Below are positions 7,183-8,118 of a DNA stretch of 8,118 bases, piece after piece (within the stretch, counting starts at the first letter, position 1; the number at the start of each line of letters is the position of its first letter). Location of the stretch: contig QLUI01000069.1 in NCBI GenBank assembly GCA_018725345.1, forward strand, positions 1 through 8,118. The letters are read 5' to 3'. The notes under the pieces were generated by a model. That model worked only from the letters and a program-made list of their open reading frames with translations, ran no database searches and was not told the DNA's origin. A program made the translations under genes and the position numbers. This stretch comes from Bacillota bacterium (GTDB taxonomy: Bacteria; Bacillota; Dethiobacteria; Dethiobacterales; Dethiobacteraceae).

Positions 7183-7674
7183 ATGCAGGGTTACGTTTGG
7201 AAATTCGGCAATGATATTGATACAGATGCCATTATTCCAGCCCGCTACCTCACCACGTCAGATCCGGACGAATTAGCTAAACACTTAATGGAAGACGCGG
7301 ATGAAAATTTTCCAACCAAAGTAAAAGCGGGCGACATAATTGTTGCTTTGAAAAACTTTGGTTGCGGCAGTTCTCGGGAACATGCTCCGATAGCGATCAA
7401 AGCCGGGGGGGTCGCCTGTGTGATTGCTCATTCTTTTGCCCGAATCTTCTATCGAAATGCAATTAACATCGGGCTACCGATTTTGGAAAGCCCCGAGGCA
7501 GCGGAGAAAATTGAGGAAGGCCATGAAGTAAAGATAAATCTTGCTGCTGGCACCATTAAAAACCTTAGCACCGGAGAAGTTTATCAGGCAGCGCCGTTTC
7601 CTCCTTTTATGCAAATCATTATGGATAAAGGCGGTTTGATTGGTTACGTCAAATGGCGTCTTGAGAGTGAGTAA
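7183..7674 (+). CDS. leuD: 3-isopropylmalate dehydratase, small subunit (short type)
   Basis: Swivelling-domain partner of LeuC. At 163 residues it matches the short archaeal/clostridial LeuD rather than the roughly 200-residue enterobacterial form, consistent with the short LeuC beside it. Landmarks are FGNDIDTDAIIPARYL (8-23), NFGCGSSREHAPIAIK (58-73) and ARIFYRNAINIGLPIL (86-101). The substrate loop after the RYL reads RYLTT (21-25). From memory, methanogen homoaconitase small subunits carry YLRT here; the arginine is missing, which fits isopropylmalate isomerase (inference). This is the last gene of the operon in the window. No leuB follows. Confidence 0.94.
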   Translation: MQGYVWKFGNDIDTDAIIPARYLTTSDPDELAKHLMEDADENFPTKVKAGDIIVALKNFGCGSSREHAPIAIKAGGVACVIAHSFARIFYRNAINIGLPILESPEAAEKIEEGHEVKINLAAGTIKNLSTGEVYQAAPFPPFMQIIMDKGGLIGYVKWRLESE

Positions 7675-7704
7675 AAATAAATAGATTAGGATAGGAAATT
7701 ATAT

Positions 7705-7736
7705 CATCCTAGTAAAGTTTTCTTTCCTAGACGATG
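7705..7736 (+). terminator. Possible operon-end hairpin, weak
   Basis: CTAGTAAAG (7709-7717) pairs with CTTTCCTAG (7722-7730) with one mismatch around a TTTT loop. CATC (7705-7708) and GATG (7733-7736) extend the stem past a two-base bulge. It begins about 30 bases after the leuD stop, where an operon terminator would be expected, but no T run follows; GGGG does. Upstream TAGGAT (7687-7692) and TAGGAAA (7692-7698) can pair with parts of the same region. Its role as a terminator is a guess. Confidence 0.35.
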
Positions 7737-7747
7737 GGGGATGTTTT

Positions 7748-7760
7748 GGGGGATTCCCCC
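7748..7760. repeat. G5/C5 palindrome
   Basis: GGGGG-ATT-CCCCC is a perfect five-pair hairpin with a three-base loop, preceded by a second GGGGG at 7736-7740. It is followed by TTGAATATT rather than a T run, so it is not a standard terminator. It sits just outside the left arm of the inverted-repeat element. Confidence 0.6.
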
Positions 7761-7776
7761 TTGAATATTCCGGTGC

Positions 7777-7865
7777 GTGAGTGCACGTTGACCGTTTGAC
7801 GTTGTGCACGCCTTCCGCTGAAATTGGGCATAGGTTCCGGAATAACTGAACACGGCTAGACGGGG
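7777..7865 (+). repeat. Left arm: four 22-base subrepeats, partly degenerate
   Basis: Units begin at about 7777, 7800, 7822 and 7844. Their cores are GTGCACGTTGACCG, GTGCACGCCTTCCG, GGGCATAGGTTCCG and a degenerate TGAACACGGCTAGAC. The step from the first to the second unit is 23 bases and the others 22, so one base was inserted or lost. The units read in the + direction and mirror those of the right arm. Confidence 0.6.
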
Positions 7866-7915
7866 TCCTGGGTGCCGGTTTCAGCACTTAAATCCATTAT
7901 ACAGAAGGTTTCTAC

Positions 7916-8003
7916 CGGTGGATCAGCGTGCACAATCAATGCGGAAGCTATGCCCAATTTCAACGGTCAGCGCGCACAATTAGCGCGGTCAAAATGCACA
8001 ATT
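7916..8003 (-). repeat. Right arm: four head-to-tail 22-base subrepeats
   Basis: Read on the - strand, units lie at 8003-7982, 7981-7960, 7959-7938 and 7937-7916, exactly 22 bases each without gaps. All begin (A/G)ATTG(T/G)GC; three continue to TGACC or TGATC at the same offset, while the third has CTTCCG instead. On the + strand this appears as CAGCGTGCACAAT, CAGCGCGCACAAT and AAAATGCACAAT. The strict period suggests an array of protein-binding sites on successive turns of the helix. Confidence 0.7.
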
Positions 8004-8118
8004 TGGCTCGGCGTATTCACCTATGAGGATGAATATTCGCAAGCAACAGATTATGCTGGTTAAGACCATCAACTTTCGTTTCTTTTCTGTAAACATGCTT
8101 CCATCCCAATTCTCAATG
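8004..8118. other. Flank to the right of the element, no gene recognised
   Basis: Nothing is firmly identifiable here. On the - strand a frame open to the window edge runs from 8118 to a TGA at 7989-7991, with an ATG at 8096 and a hydrophobic stretch (LMVLTSIICCLRIFILIG). It ends inside the repeat arm and matches no family I know. It may be the tail of a gene cut by the element or chance. Confidence 0.4.

Larger units (their letters stand above)
7777..8003. mobile_element. MITE-like element with IS21-like multi-repeat ends, no transposase
   Basis: Two inverted arms of about 85-90 bases (7777-7865 and 7916-8003) flank about 50 bases. Each arm consists of subrepeats spaced 22 bases apart, and the arms correspond unit by unit: the outermost units share (G)TGCA..TTGACCG, and the third units are 19 of 22 identical. 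The longest perfect match is TGAAATTGGGCATAG (7819-7833) against its complement at 7948-7962. Similarity between arms stops at GTGCA on the outer side, so the ends are probably near 7781 and 7999; the outermost TGCA would give a TG...CA element. Insertion sequences of the IS21 family have such repeated transposase sites at their ends, so a transposase-less derivative is inferred. No long reading frame and no clear target-site duplication is seen right at these ends. Confidence 0.6.

Noticed and set aside
125..7674. A novel multi-gene system hidden among the operon genes
   Set aside because: All seven genes are full-length members of known families with their catalytic residues present. I found no frameshift, fusion or foreign insert.
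7699..7887. 62-codon - strand open frame in the tail
   Set aside because: It crosses the hairpin region and the left arm of the element, lacks a ribosome site, and has a low-complexity Pro/Arg/Ser composition. Chance is the better explanation.
7916..8003. CRISPR-like array
   Set aside because: The repeats are 22 bases and directly abut with no spacers, differ from each other, and are mirrored by an inverted copy. That is a transposon-end pattern, not CRISPR.
7872..8063. 63-codon + strand open frame in the tail
   Set aside because: It runs through the centre and right arm of the inverted-repeat element, has no ribosome site, and its sequence is dictated by the repeats. It matches no family I recognise.
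7989..8118. Minus-strand partial gene at the right edge with a hydrophobic segment
   Set aside because: It is only about 42 codons, its last codons lie in the repeat arm, and it has no recognisable family. It is noted in the flank entry but not called as a gene.

Overview
The window is an almost complete branched-chain amino acid biosynthesis operon, read entirely on the + strand, followed by a short non-coding tail that holds a small transposon-like element. A T-box leader, GTG starts, strong GGAGG-type ribosome binding sites, moderate base composition and clostridial-type proteins point to a Gram-positive anaerobe of the Clostridia (Peptococcaceae/Syntrophomonadaceae-like). That assignment is inferred from gene style, not from a marker gene.

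Layout. Positions 1-70 are the 3' end of a T-box riboswitch: the conserved T-box sequence, its antiterminator partner and the competing terminator. The stem carrying the specifier codon lies upstream of the window. Seven genes follow with almost no spacing: ilvE (125-1003), ilvD (1033-2706), ilvB (2703-4382), ilvN (4379-4903), ilvC (4884-5888), leuC (about 5919-7181) and leuD (7183-7674). ilvD/ilvB and ilvB/ilvN overlap by 4 bases, ilvN/ilvC overlap by 20, and leuC/leuD are 1 base apart, so this reads as one translationally coupled transcript.

How the genes work together. IlvB and IlvN form acetohydroxyacid synthase. IlvC reduces and isomerises its product, IlvD dehydrates it to the 2-keto acid, and IlvE transaminates to valine, isoleucine and leucine. 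LeuC and LeuD form isopropylmalate isomerase, the second step of the leucine branch. leuA (first leucine step) and leuB (third step) are absent from the window, as is ilvA or any other source of 2-ketobutyrate. IlvN keeps the residues tied to valine feedback in E. coli IlvH, so control probably works both on transcription (T-box, uncharged tRNA) and on the enzyme (valine).

Tail (7675-8118). There is no convincing gene here. It holds two small hairpins and then an inverted-repeat element of about 220 bp (about 7777-8003). Each arm is built from about four 22-base subrepeats, and the arms match subrepeat by subrepeat in inverted order. This resembles the multi-repeat ends of IS21-family insertion sequences with the transposase genes missing, so a MITE-like derivative is the best reading. 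It is the least explained part of the window. The rest is a well-formed but familiar operon; I do not see a new enzymatic or defence system in it.
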